Of a DNA stretch of 64,000 nt, positions 36,555 to 47,955 are shown piece by piece. Under the pieces are notes generated by a model, which was given only the letters and a program-made list of their open reading frames with translations, ran no database searches and had not been told where the DNA came from. Within the stretch, counting starts at the first letter, position 1. Each line of letters starts with the position of its first letter. The stretch comes from Morchella semilibera (lineage: Eukaryota; Ascomycota; Pezizomycetes; Pezizales; Morchellaceae), in assembly GCA_009192285.1 (NCBI GenBank), contig CM018603.1, positions 2,410,588 to 2,474,587 of the forward strand. The letters are read 5' to 3'. Position numbers and translations under genes: made by a program.

Positions 36555-38678
36555 AGCCTAGAGATTGGCTAACAAGGGGACGATGCCTAGTCAGCTCGAC
36601 TTCTACTTGTTCCTAGTCTGATTGAGTACCAAGGGAGGTGTTAGTGAAGAGAGAATATTCCAAATCACGGAAAAGCCTTGTAAGGATCCTTTGTAAGAAG
36701 GGTTCGAGGAGTTAGTTGAGGAAGAGTCTAGGACTACGGAAATGGGGTCGGCATGCCTAGGATTATAAAAGAGTTATGGAGATGACGCTGAGTAGAAGAG
36801 TCGGACTGTAATCACGACAGGAAGATCCACGGTGGAGTTCCTCGGTTCAGAAAATTACACACATGTATTGGAGACAACTATTTCCTTTCCGTGTCTCAAT
36901 TTTTTGGTTCTCATATTCTTTTAGTTTTTTTTTTTTTTTTCAAGTTCGCTTTTTGACGCCTATTTTTTTTCCCCTGGTTTCTTGTTTCATATTAGGGAAT
37001 TTTCCAGTTTGGTTGGTTTGGCATTTCTTCTTTTGTCCATTGGTTGGGGGGTGGGGGGTTTTTCTGAGATTTTTGTATTCGTTCTAACGTTTGTCATGCT
37101 TTTACGGTAAAAAGTTCTATCATATTTATCTCTTTTGTTAGTGGAGTTTACTTTCTGAGACTTCCCGTTCATGTACATGCTACATATGAGGATAAAAGAG
37201 AATAATATCTCTTTCCTTTCTTTCCCTATACATGTATATATTATCCCTTCTAGCTTGGTTTTTCATGCAGGCGTACACTGACACTTCTATGTTTCTATTT
37301 CTTACCTGAATAAAAGAGAGCTATGATTTGTCGACTTTGTTGGTGAATAATTTCTCTATTTTCATGTATGTAGAGTACTAGCTATCAATAAACAATTGTC
37401 TTATCCCAATCAGATGGGCGAAGGTGGCCATCAAGTGTGTGACCTATGCTGTAGCTCAGGAGTGGTGGCCTGTCAGTAGGTGTTAATAGGAGGAAAAATA
37501 TGTACTTCTAGTTGACACAATAGTACAATGATAATGATACTACATGTAGTACGGGTGAGACATACCCACTTAGTAGCTTGTTTTAAGGCCACCATAGAAA
37601 TCGATTGACCGTACCCGTATAAATTAAGTAATATGCTGTAAGTTGTTAAGATGAGCCTAGTCTTGGCATTATTTATTACTTGGGATGTTACTTTTTGTTT
37701 TTTTCCGTTTGAAAGACTCGGTATCTATTACATATAAATTCGCTATGACTCCCAAGGAGGTCTGATCGACAGCTACTCTATATGTGCTCTCTTTGACTCC
37801 CTCTTACCTTCCAAACTCGAGGCTTTCAACCCCTCCCCCTTTCCTTCTAAATTATTATTCAACCTCCATATTATAAATTACCGAATCCCTTAAGTTCGTA
37901 CCTCAAGATCCCAACATCATAATTACAATCACTATCAAATAAAACCATTGGAACATCCTCAGAAATTAAAACGCTCAACGCTCAACACTCCAGTCATCAC
38001 ATCCAATATCCAGCAAACAACAAAGTTCATGTAGAGTCATAAGCGTGACTAACTACACCATACTCATCCCACCCTTGTGGATCTCGTTCTCTCTGACCAC
38101 CCTCTCGCTCCTATTCCAGCGCCAGCTTCCCCCACCACCATCCATGAGAAAATCAGCGAGGAAATCCTCAATCCCGCAATCAGAAGTCCTCTCCCAAACC
38201 CTGGGAAATCCATAAACGAAAACTTTAAAAACGAATAACAGATCCGGACCGCACCATCCGTTTCCCGTCCGGCCACGAACAGCGAAAAAAAGAATAGTAA
38301 CAGCGTATAGAGCCATCCACCATCATTGATCTTGAACGAGGGCGAGAAGAAGTAGATAGACATCGCTGCGAAGGTGTTGTTTAGTGCCCCTTAGTCGAGA
38401 GGTATGGTTTTTAGAGGCAGACCAGCGTTCTTGGAATATTGACTCTAGCTATTAAATGAGAGTAAGATTGACTAGGTGCTTCGGGGCTATACACCTACAT
38501 GTAGATACGCATACCTACTCTATATACCTTCGCCCGCATTGACCCTCTAAAGCGCTGACCCCCTCGTGGGCACGGGTCGGAAATACCCCTCGAAACCGCC
38601 ACTGGATTGGAGATCATGATGTACAGCTCATGAAACCTGACGTCGCCCCGGAAATTTTAACAGTGGAGATGAGTCTTT

Positions 38679-38714
<36 letters not shown>

Positions 38715-39545
38715 TGAGCACGGTTACATGTACGCAACTAGTTATGACCTGAACTTTCTGTCATGAGATAACTGTGATAATTCAGAAGTCTTGCAGTCAT
38801 CACAGTCGTTCATGGTTGATCGTTCATGGTTGATAAGAAACGCTATAGTCTAGCCACCTATGCAGTAGGGAAAACGATGCTATTGAACAAGTATGGTTCT
38901 CTCACAGCATTATAAGGGTACAACCCCTTCCAATCACAAAAAGCACCCGACCCTCAGGCCCAAAGTCAGAGGAGATTTGAAGGAGGTATCGAGTTCAACT
39001 GACGTCCAAATAGAAGGGTAGAACTCAATAGGAATGTGAAGAGAAATCTCCTACATATCCTTCAACCCGCTACTCTCACTGTTTCATATCAAATACGAAG
39101 TATCGTTTCAAATTAATTACATACGTCTGGACCCAACTAATTGACGGTTGGCAAGATTGGTAGATATTGATATTTGATTATGATTGACCATCAGGAAAGA
39201 TACATTTCGTATCCAAGTAAAATACTGCTCGGGGTTGCGGTCGGAAAACCACAAACAGCGCCGCCGCTATATCTGGCTGATATTATTAATATATTGGTCC
39301 AAGCACTCTATCTAGATGCGCTAAGTATAGGAGAAGTTATAAGTCTAAAGAAAATCTTACAGTAAATGCATTTTTAACCTCAGTATTAATATGCAATTGT
39401 GATGGTAGGTAAGAATAAAGACGGATATTTCGCGTTGTCGATAATCATACATACAATACGCTACGCAGCCAAGGGAAATTTGATATAAGATCTCGATACG
39501 GGAACATTTATAGTTTACATTACATCTTTGCTTACCTTAGTGTAG
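36555..39545. other. Spacer, no recognised gene
   Basis: T-rich 3' flank of the acidic gene (36895-37090), then mixed sequence. Two overlapping minus-strand frames at 38053-38363 are hydrophobic and unlike known families. A T10A26 block lies at 38676-38711. TACATGTA occurs near 37220, 37542, 38495 and 38725. Confidence 0.45.
38676..38711. repeat. T10A26 homopolymer junction
   Basis: Ten T followed by 26 A; a self-complementary core. It may be a retroposon tail or plain slippage. Confidence 0.9.
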
Positions 39546-40161
39546 AGCGAGGCAAACTCAGAGTATAGGCTTGAAGAAGATGGCCTGGATGCCAACATTA
39601 AGGAGACCAAGGAAAAGGTGTACGATCACATTGTGGAATATCTTGACGTTGCAGGATATCCTACGGGGGCGATGGCGGATCTTAAACCATTTGGTTTATG
39701 CGACCATCATTCCAATCATTAGGGACTTTATACGCAGGATGGGACGCAAGAGCATGAAGTTACGGTTCGAGAAAGAGATTGTTTCTGTAGACGGTGAGAT
39801 AGGCAGCATGGAGGAATCTGTTATGGTGGACCTGCAGCTGGTTTCGGTGACGGAGGAGAAGTTTGTCCTCATAGTAGAGGCAAAGAAGGCTTCTCTGGGA
39901 CTTGCGATGAGACAGTGTTTGCTGTCGATGAAGGATATGAGAGACAATAATAGTGGAGGCGGGGTGTACGGATCCGTTACAACAGGAAAACAATGGCGGA
40001 TGATTCGATACGATGGTACAACTTTTATCACTACGGGGGAGTTCGCGGTCTTGTTTCACACTATGGGGACGAACAAAAAGAGATGGATGAAGGACTACTC
40101 GCATGGTGGACTGCATGTACACGCAGCGTTGAGCAACGGAGGCATTGTTCAGAATGATTGA
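39546..40161 (+). pseudogene. Decayed member of a fungal PD-(D/E)XK nuclease-like family
   Basis: The segment begins in one frame (EANSEYRLEEDGLDANIKET, VYDHIVEYLDVAGYPTG), shifts by one base at the GGGGG run near 39665-39669, and continues HLVYATIIPIIRDFIRR, KEIVSVDGEIG, KFVLIVEAKKASLGLAMRQC, DMRDNNSGGGVYGSVTTG, WRMIRYDGT and LSNGGIV. The VLIVEAKK core fits the E-x-K of restriction-nuclease-fold proteins, a family abundant in some filamentous fungi. Near 40100 the expected VDCMY lies in another frame for about 20 bases, implying two further indels. The N-terminus is missing: the first codon follows an in-frame TAG. I infer a recently decayed copy. Function of the family is not established. 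Confidence 0.6.
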
Positions 40162-41547
40162 AGGTGAGTACCCGGTGGAGTTCTTTCTTGGCATGGGGGA
40201 TTTATTTGTGGTAATTTATTATCTGTAGGTAGACTCGTGCTAGCCTAGTTTAGTTTGGTCCGCGCCCGTGGGGCGCCACAGTTAGTAATAATAAATAATA
40301 AATGTTTGCCAAGACAGTGCCAAGACACTAGCCACAGGATCAGTGATACGCTGCAATATTGGTGATAGGCCTGCAATTCATGAGTGGGGTTAGTTCGTTC
40401 ATTTGTGAAGGAATATAAGTTTCCCGTCTAGTACACAGGAGGAAACGTTTGTATCATGATGTATCACTCGAAGCCCCTGTTTGAGCGTATCCTGGGATTG
40501 ATTGATTAAGCCATCTGTTAACTTATTATGTGGTGTGGTGTATTGGGATAGTAGAGAATACAAAATTATTGCTTATATTGTAGTCGTATCATTCCGCCAT
40601 ATAATAGCAATATAGGCTTTCTCAGGATCTTGCCAACATCTCGTCAACTGGTATCGCATCCGATGTGATTGATTCAATCCTGATGCCTAGCCTCTCGTCT
40701 GCTTGTGCATGAGTCATGTTGGAATAGGACGTAATCCACTTGGACTTTCTCTTCTTCTTTTGTTGCTCGGTGGTGTTGCCGTCACTCATCGTGATTCTGT
40801 CGCTGTACCGCTTCCTGTAACCATGGATTAGCATTTAACCCCAGCCATAGGCTATGGAGATGGGCAGACTCACGATATCTTCTAGGGTGGTGGGTTACTA
40901 GCACTAGTAGTGGGGAGGGAGCTGTGGGGATACCCCACCTATATACCTTCGTGCTGTGGCCGGGCAACCCTCTGTGCAGTTGCCCGATCGGGAGGTTTGG
41001 CCAGGTCTCTGTGCTAGGACTACCTTATACTGTGACGTGTATTCTACAGTCTTAGCTTTTGTCTACCCTTCATCCTTGTGTCAGTGCCAATGATTCGGTT
41101 ACCGGAGATCTCCAGCCCACAAGCCATAGTAACCATTACCGAATTTGGAACTATTATTAACTACAGTACTGTATAGCGTGTTACACGAAAAAGCCTAGCA
41201 AATTTTGTACTACTAGATATATTGCAAAAAAAAAAAAAAATGGGTAGATCATGAAATAGAGGAGATCGTTGATACAGAATTAATAGGTATATAACAGACT
41301 GAGAAGGCTTTCATTGCTCAAAACAAACTTGCCCCCCTCCCACTTTTTGGTAATATCAACAATAATACATAGGTAAGAAAATAAGCCCCACATAATGACG
41401 AAATGATAACCCAACCCCCGCTTCAAACACCCCAAAATGAAAGTCAAAAGTCCGCAAAAGCCCACTCAATCAATGCATTGTGCCCAAAATCAGAAGTGGA
41501 ATAGGAAATAAAGAAACAAAAATAAACGAAACACCCAAAACTCCGTT
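40162..41547. other. Spacer between the decayed nuclease-like copy and the kinesin
   Basis: Apart from the doubtful small ORF, nothing is recognised. An A14 run lies at 41226-41239. Confidence 0.45.
40622..40789 (-). CDS. Very small hypothetical ORF (55 codons), doubtful
   Basis: ATG at 40789 opens MSDGNTTEQQKKKRKSKWIT, then SYSNMTHAQADERLGIRIES and stops after DEMLARS. Just upstream on the same strand is a well-formed intron candidate (GTGAGT at about 40874, CTAAT, TTACAG at about 40817), so this could be the last exon of a longer gene. I cannot find a start-bearing exon before it. No family is recognised. Confidence 0.25.
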   Translation of the reverse strand: MSDGNTTEQQKKKRKSKWITSYSNMTHAQADERLGIRIESITSDAIPVDEMLARS

Positions 41548-43730
41548 TCACCGCTCCCCACTAAGTGTTAGTCCCCGAAATGCATCCAAATGTAACACGT
41601 CCTTCAACGGCTTCGACCCCTTCCTCCCCTTTACAACCTGACCCTTACTTGGGGTTCGATAACCTGCCTCCCTCATTTCCCTAGGAATCTGCCCCTTGCT
41701 TGGACTCCTATTACCAGCCTCCCGTTTTAACTGCATCAACTCCCGTCTCAATCTCTGGTTCTCTTCTTCAAGCTCTTCTATTCTTAGATATACAGATCGT
41801 GGCGCGTCTTCATGAACTATCACTCGCTGTTAGAATCATATGAAAAAGTAAAGTGTCTTGGTTATTTCATAATGCATACCTTGTATCCCCCGCTTCAGAA
41901 TCTCAATTTTCTCATCAACATACCCTTCCCTCCATTCCTCCTCCACTTTGAATCTTTCTAGCATGCTCCGCCGCGCTTCTTCTAATCTTAACTCCATATC
42001 ATCTGCAACCTCCTCACGTACAGTTTGCTCAATGAATAAGCACTTATTCTCCAGTGCCTCGCAACGTTCTTCGGCGAGCTGTAACCGAGACTCGGTTTCG
42101 TGAAGTTTTGAGAGAAGGCGTGCTATTATTGTGTCCTTACTTGGCTCTTCAGGTGCAGCGCTGAGAGGAGGTACAGTGAGATCAGTGGCAATGGCGACAG
42201 AGCAAACGCTTCCAGCAAGTGCATCAACAGCTGACTCTGAGCATGAGGACACGGACGAGCATACTGAAAGAGAGCGGCTTAGTCGCGGAGCAGAGACTTC
42301 CCGGGCTAGGGCAGAATATCTGAGGATCTGAGAGGTGGCACTGGGATCTCCCATTGCGTCCGCAGTCACAATCATACACGCACCTTGCCCGCCCCCTGCG
42401 CCAGAAAACGAGTTGCTGAACAACAATTCTGTTAGTTTTGATTGCCGCCATGGGACGATGCTTGGCTTGCCATTATCAGAACCTTGATTCTGGAGTTGGA
42501 GACATTGGCCGAGACACATGAGACTACGGTTTATGCTTCCTGCCTCCGCAAGTCGCTCGCCAGCCGGTTTAGCATTACGAGAACGTTCAGAGCCGGCAAG
42601 ATCGACAACACATAAATTTGCACTTCCTCTTTCTGTGTTTCGTGCGGAGAACCTCTTAATCTCGATTTGCAAAAAGGCGTGACTTCGGGAACTTGCATTA
42701 TTGCTATGGTTAGAAGTTGATACAGTTCTGTTGGCTTGTCCATGCTCAATTATCTGTAGAGCCTCGGCATAACTCGCTGCATAGACCTTCCGTAACCCCG
42801 AAACAACTCTTTTCTGCTCTTTTGATGTATCCCAGGCCGATATCGCAGAAGGCTTCTTAAATATTAGAGCCTTGCGCTTCGGAGTTGAAGATGATGCAGA
42901 TGTGGATTCGATTAAAAGATCAAATATTCGGTCGTTATAGAGTTCATACATGCTTATAAGAATACCATAGCGCGATGTACTGTCTGGTAGAGGAATCTTT
43001 ATGCCAGACACGGATGGGGTATTGGGTGTTGTTATATTCGCAAAAGACGATCGTTTTGAAGAATAGCCATCCTGGCGGGTGTTAAATTGTGAAATGACAA
43101 AAATATGCGCATGTGAATGAATTTGGAAAGAATTCGACTTACTAGAGAACTTTGCATCCTTTCATGGAATGTGGGTGTGTCGAGGACTATGGCCTCGGAA
43201 TTGTCGAGAGTTTGGAGATCGACTTTGTTAAAATCTACCACGCGCTCGCCAAAGGCATTGAATAGAACTTCAAGAGCCATTTGTGTCATTCCTTTGACTC
43301 TATCATTGCCAAGTATCGTATATGTCTGGAGATGTTTGTTTATCAGTAATCTGGCAAGAAAAAAACGTCGTTTTTAGAGTCATAAACAAACCTTCCCACT
43401 TCCAGTAACACCTAGTGTCGCTAACGTTCCATCTTGCCCTCCTATTACCGCGCCCTCCAAGAGTGGTAGCACTGTCTCCTCGAATATCTCCCGCTGCTCA
43501 CTTGTTTCCTCAAATATCCTTGTAAACGCGAATTTCTCAGTTGCTTTGTGCCGACTCCGATCTGCCGGGGGCGTTACGTAGATACATGATTGGCCGGGTG
43601 CAGTATTCAAGAAACGGGTTTCTGATTGTGAAAACCGTGGTGATGATGGTCGTAATCGAAGGAATACTTTAAACAGAGGGTCGTTTATTGAATTTGATAT
43701 TGATTGGGGAGATCTGGGTGAGGAATCCAT
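41548..43730 (-). CDS. Kinesin with N-terminal motor, kinesin-6 (Klp9/MKLP)-like
   Basis: This is a microtubule motor ATPase. Exons 43730-43392, 43325-43143, 43071-41880 and 41822-41548 give about 660 residues. The P-loop reads GVTGSGKT (residues about 107-114) and is split by the first intron. Switch I is NNASSRSHAFLQIEI (about 300) and switch II is VVDLAGSE (about 330). The following block is AGSINRSLMCLGQCLQLQNQ, then PWRQSKLTELLF. Coiled-coil segments with many Glu, Leu and Arg follow (about 460-580), and the tail has SPSKGQIP and TPSKGQVV repeats, possible CDK sites. The loop insertions and SLMCLGQCL wording suggest kinesin-6, which acts on the anaphase spindle midzone; that subclass is an inference. 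The glutamine normal in GQTGSGKT is valine here. The final acceptor is one of two nearby sites. Confidence 0.92.
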
Positions 43731-46641
43731 CTGATGTATGTAGCGGCGGACTAGCTACAGTAGTAAGACGTAAGGGGCGTACTGTATGCGTTGTTGACTG
43801 CTGCGCTGTATCTACGTGCTGACTGGGTTCCAAAAAAAAAAAAAAGACACCGCGTTTTTCTCTTCTATCGCCCACACTGTCTCCAAAATACTAGAAGGTC
43901 AGATCGTATCTTGTCCCTTTAAAGTTCCTGAAGCTCCGACCAGGTGAGACGTTGCGTCGTTCCGTCGGTTGATGCGCCGAGACAAACACAAACATCATGG
44001 GGCGCAAGGATCGTTACTATGGCAACTATCCCCACATACAGGGCGAAACAAAGTGATTTGAGACATCAAGGAGCAAGTTTGATTGCTCTGACAGGGGTCA
44101 GACCGTGGTTCTAGATTGATTGTGCCAGCACATCGTTTGCGCGTTGGGTGGGCTGTGTAAACAAAGTCACAAAGTGTGGGGATAATTGATAATTGGTGAG
44201 ATCGAATCGGTTTACCTTGGCAACGCACTTTGCACAACCCGCAGAGATTTGAACCAATAGGTGGCAATAACTACCTATCTTCCTGTAAACAACATCTCCA
44301 GTCGCGAACGTAGGAGAATGGCTACGATAGTTTCCATAGTGGAGTTATCATCGTCTATGTCCTTACCAGCTACATGCATGTACTCTACTAGGGTAAGTCT
44401 GGCGAGAGTAAGAACCGTTGCAACCACGGCCCCCTACTCTACACCCGTAGTACAGCACCCATTTTTACTGTCATTGATATTAGTAATTACATGCTTTATA
44501 TAACCCTATAGACATTTTTTCCCCCGGTATATACTTTAAATGCGTGTGCATATAGACGCATGTTCAGGTGGATTGAAACCCATAAGACCTACTGATATTG
44601 AACAAGTGGTTACCGGCCAAAGAGCAGTTTTTATATAAGAACTTTTTAATGTAAATACTATTATAACTAGTGGAAAACTTTTTTTGAGTAAGCAACCACC
44701 CCAATGAATATTAGAAGCCAATATGCCCGCCCCCTCTGGCTTTACCTAGCAGTCTGGGATCTAAGGCCTTCAACCCATCTCTCTCGCATATATATTCGCT
44801 CCAAAAACGCATCAAAACATGCATATCTTTAATCACTTTTATATTGGGTCGGTTGAAATAGTACCGGCCCACGTCCAAGCGAAACAAAACTCCTTATATG
44901 CTTACTAGATTTACTATTCAGACATATCATGGGACCGAAGATTAGGATCAACGTAAATAGCATTAGAGTGTGGTCTGGGATTCGATTCACCCGATCACTA
45001 CTAATATCGATATCGAAACCCTTTGACTATAGCTAGAGACCCTTACCAAGAGGCTCTCTACCGACTCCCCCAAAAAGCACCCATCTTGTTTCCTTTTACC
45101 CCAGACTCAGAATGTGTGTGATATCTTATGACCTGTAACTGAACCCTAGAACTGGGGGTCCTGGTATAAACCGGCCAATGGGGCCGATAATAGAGATGTA
45201 CTCTTTCCTTTTTCGGGAAATAGTAGCCCTATATGACCCATTTGGACTATACCGTTGCAACCTACACACATATGGTCTGCCCACGTTATAGCCATTGCTC
45301 TTATTCTATAACGTTGTCACCTGTCAACTCCATAATCCTCAACCTTCACCACAAAACCCACCAATACAAATTGTTGTACTGGGGCCGCCCGGGCTGTTTC
45401 ACCCACCCCTCCCCACCATTACGTGAAGATCACTTCTTTTCTGGTATGAAAGTTATGCCAGGTGCCCAACACTCAACTGGGCGGCTACCCTCCGAACATC
45501 ATTTGGCCCACCCGAGTTAGCCTAGAACGTGTGGGATGATTCATATAGCTAGTGAGGTCCGGTAGGGGTTCGAGTTAAAGGTTACCACGGTGCCTTATAC
45601 GTTCTTTCCATTCCTCCGTAATTTATGTAAGAAGCCAGGGGGCTCCACCGAGACTGCTTAAGAGAGTCAATACTATATCACCCAAACCAATTAGGACTCG
45701 AGATTATAGATTCTTCCCTGCGTTAAGTTAACTGCGTTAAGTTAACTGCGTGTATGTCTGTGTCACAAGAGCTACTGCTAAGTAGAGATCAAATCTATTG
45801 CCAACCATTAGCATGCCTACGGAGCTATCATAGGGACTAATCCTGGGGGCTTCTAGTGTATCCCCCGTTTGTGCGTGGAGGAAGGCCTGTCCGCAGTTAT
45901 CATTCACTAGAACTCAATCTAATCCACTTACTCACTTCGCTGGATTAGATGCTTGATATCCTCTTCTGAGATTAATCTATGGGTCCTTGCAATTTCGGCA
46001 GTGTTTGGAACAAGGCTTCTGGGATGCTGATAGTAATTACCAAGGGTAGTGCTTTTTTTTAGGGCCCTTTATGAGCAAGGACGTGGGTGTATGGGTTTAA
46101 GTTACTGCCGAGACAGAATTAAGCCTCTTACATTAAAAAGAATTCAAGGGACCGTCCAGTGGTAGTATTTTTGAAAGAACAAAATAATAGTGTGGATACG
46201 AAGCACCAATATAAGTAGTTGTCCATAGGTCAGAGGCCACAGTGGTGCACCCAGTATATACAGACACATAGCATTTTGTGCGTATGTGTATTTGGAATAT
46301 GTTGGCCACAGTAGTCACATATTTAGCTTTAAGGGCACAAAACCTCCCCACAAATAACTTTTGATTTCGAAAGCACCATAACGTCCCACTGCAGTGTCAA
46401 ACTCTTTCACCCCTCATCCCTCTTCAAAGTTACGAAGATTTTATTATAAATTGACCGTTTCTAAATTATAAAGCTACTCTAAAGTCTTCAGTTCAACCAA
46501 ATTTTCCCTGAAAGTTATCATATCAGGCTAGAGAAACCAATCACTAGGTATAACCACCAACAACTTGAAGACTATGTTTCTTCTAATTAAATTTCGTTGT
46601 TTGGACTCTTATAGAAGTATCTATTAGAAGAAATACGAAGA
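43731..46641. other. Spacer with one short foldback repeat
   Basis: The kinesin 5' flank has an A13 run (43833-43845). The rest has no recognisable gene. A foldback repeat at 44380-44453 is listed separately. A directly repeated TGCGTTAAGTTAAC occurs near 45719-45746. Confidence 0.45.
44380..44453. repeat. Short foldback repeat, copy A
   Basis: A 74-bp block starts GTACTCTACTAGGGTAAG and ends CTACACCCGTAGTAC; the ends are roughly inverse-complementary. It shares the GTACTACGGGTGTAG end (minus strand) and a central GTGGTTGCAAC-like core with the block at 58635-58716. Confidence 0.5.
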
Positions 46642-47955
46642 ATGGATCTCTTTACAGTCCATGGATCCCGCCCAGAGTTTGATTTGGACAGCCTTCATTT
46701 ACCTGGCGGCCCAATTACAACTCATATGGACACCGATTCTCTTCCGCCCGTGAACCTAGAACAGACACATTCTTCCCTAAATATCGACGAGGCACACCTT
46801 CTCGAGATAGTTAATAGAAACAAGGGATTAACCTTAGGCATTTTGTTGCTGAGATCCCCTCACTTCAACGATGAGATAGTTACAAATATTAATGGACACA
46901 CCATTATCCCAGGGGCCAGAGCCGTGGAGGATGTAGAGGGCGTGAGATTATTCAACCTTAACATTCCGGGCACCTATCATATCTGCCCCGAGGGTGTAAT
47001 TAGAATTAATGATCAGGAGACTCCCAACTTCTCTCTGGTTGGGGCTTTAGGAAACAAGTCAACAACCAATGAAGAAATCGGAGAACTCGAGGAAAACAAT
47101 GCTACCCCACCAAAAGAGCGTGTAAAAGCCGATTCGGACTCCGACTACGAAATACAAGAGCATGGAAAAAGTGAGGATTGGTGGAAGGAGTCTAGGTGGA
47201 TGAAGGCCCGGGCAATTCCAGAGGCCGTTAACTCAAAGCCACCATTCGAATACAGAGATCTCAGAAAGAACTGGCGGCGCTTTGCTGCTCTGACAGCCGA
47301 AGATAGATCGTTAAGATTTAACACTCCGAGACTAAGATCTCTTAGACGATCAGTGTTTGGTGAGCAGATGGGAGTCAAAGGGATGAAATACAGGCGAGAT
47401 ACTGGAGTTGACTATGGGAAGAAAGAAAAAACGATCCTTCCTCCAGTCGATATCCGTCTCCCGCGTAACAAGAACAGGCAGCCTCCTGTCTTCAGAGGCG
47501 TGCCTAAAGTTTTCTATGACTGGTCTCGTGATCCTAGGCCGAGATTATGGGGGAACAAACCAGATGCACCCAAACAATTTTACGATTGGGTGGCAATGAT
47601 GGAAGAGAAGAAGCAAAATGAAGCTATCGCAGAACTGACAGATTTCGAGCGATTTGTTGCCCGTGAAGTTAGGCGTAGACCTAGGTCAGACTTCGAATCG
47701 TTTCTTAGATCTAGCGGCGCGGAAGCCCATGAAAGCATGAATGTCTACCAATATAAGTATAAGGATCTTGGAGGGGATGCCGATCCGGAATTATCTGGTT
47801 TTGGTGGCTACGATGAAATGTCTACTAGTACTAGTGAGGATGACGAGGATGACGAGGATGAGAGTGAGGATAGTGATTCTACTTTCAATGAATCGGAGGA
47901 TGAATACTTAAATGACGATTTGGTCTCAATGGCTTGGGACCCAGAGGAATTTTAG
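46642..47955 (+). CDS. Intact single-exon hypothetical protein, 437 aa
   Basis: A long uninterrupted frame from ATG 46642, preceded by an A-rich leader (AAATACGAAG) and ending in TAG. No signal peptide or membrane segment is seen. The N-terminal 140 residues are mixed, with NKGLTLGILLLRSPHF and GTYHICPEGVIRIND. The middle is Trp- and Arg-rich (DWWKESRWMKARAIP, RDLRKNWRRFAAL). Two similar motifs follow, PKVFYDWSRDPRPRLWG and PKQFYDWVAMMEE. The C-terminus is acidic (SEDDEDDEDESEDSDS). The repeated FYDW motif and the acidic tail suggest a nuclear or nucleic-acid-associated protein, but I do not recognise a family. Its length and intact frame argue that it is real; it may be lineage-specific. Confidence 0.78.
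   Translation: MDLFTVHGSRPEFDLDSLHLPGGPITTHMDTDSLPPVNLEQTHSSLNIDEAHLLEIVNRNKGLTLGILLLRSPHFNDEIVTNINGHTIIPGARAVEDVEGVRLFNLNIPGTYHICPEGVIRINDQETPNFSLVGALGNKSTTNEEIGELEENNATPPKERVKADSDSDYEIQEHGKSEDWWKESRWMKARAIPEAVNSKPPFEYRDLRKNWRRFAALTAEDRSLRFNTPRLRSLRRSVFGEQMGVKGMKYRRDTGVDYGKKEKTILPPVDIRLPRNKNRQPPVFRGVPKVFYDWSRDPRPRLWGNKPDAPKQFYDWVAMMEEKKQNEAIAELTDFERFVAREVRRRPRSDFESFLRSSGAEAHESMNVYQYKYKDLGGDADPELSGFGGYDEMSTSTSEDDEDDEDESEDSDSTFNESEDEYLNDDLVSMAWDPEEF

Noticed and set aside
44215-44290. B-box-like GGTTCAAATC on the minus strand
   Set aside because: No A box upstream and the flanks do not pair.
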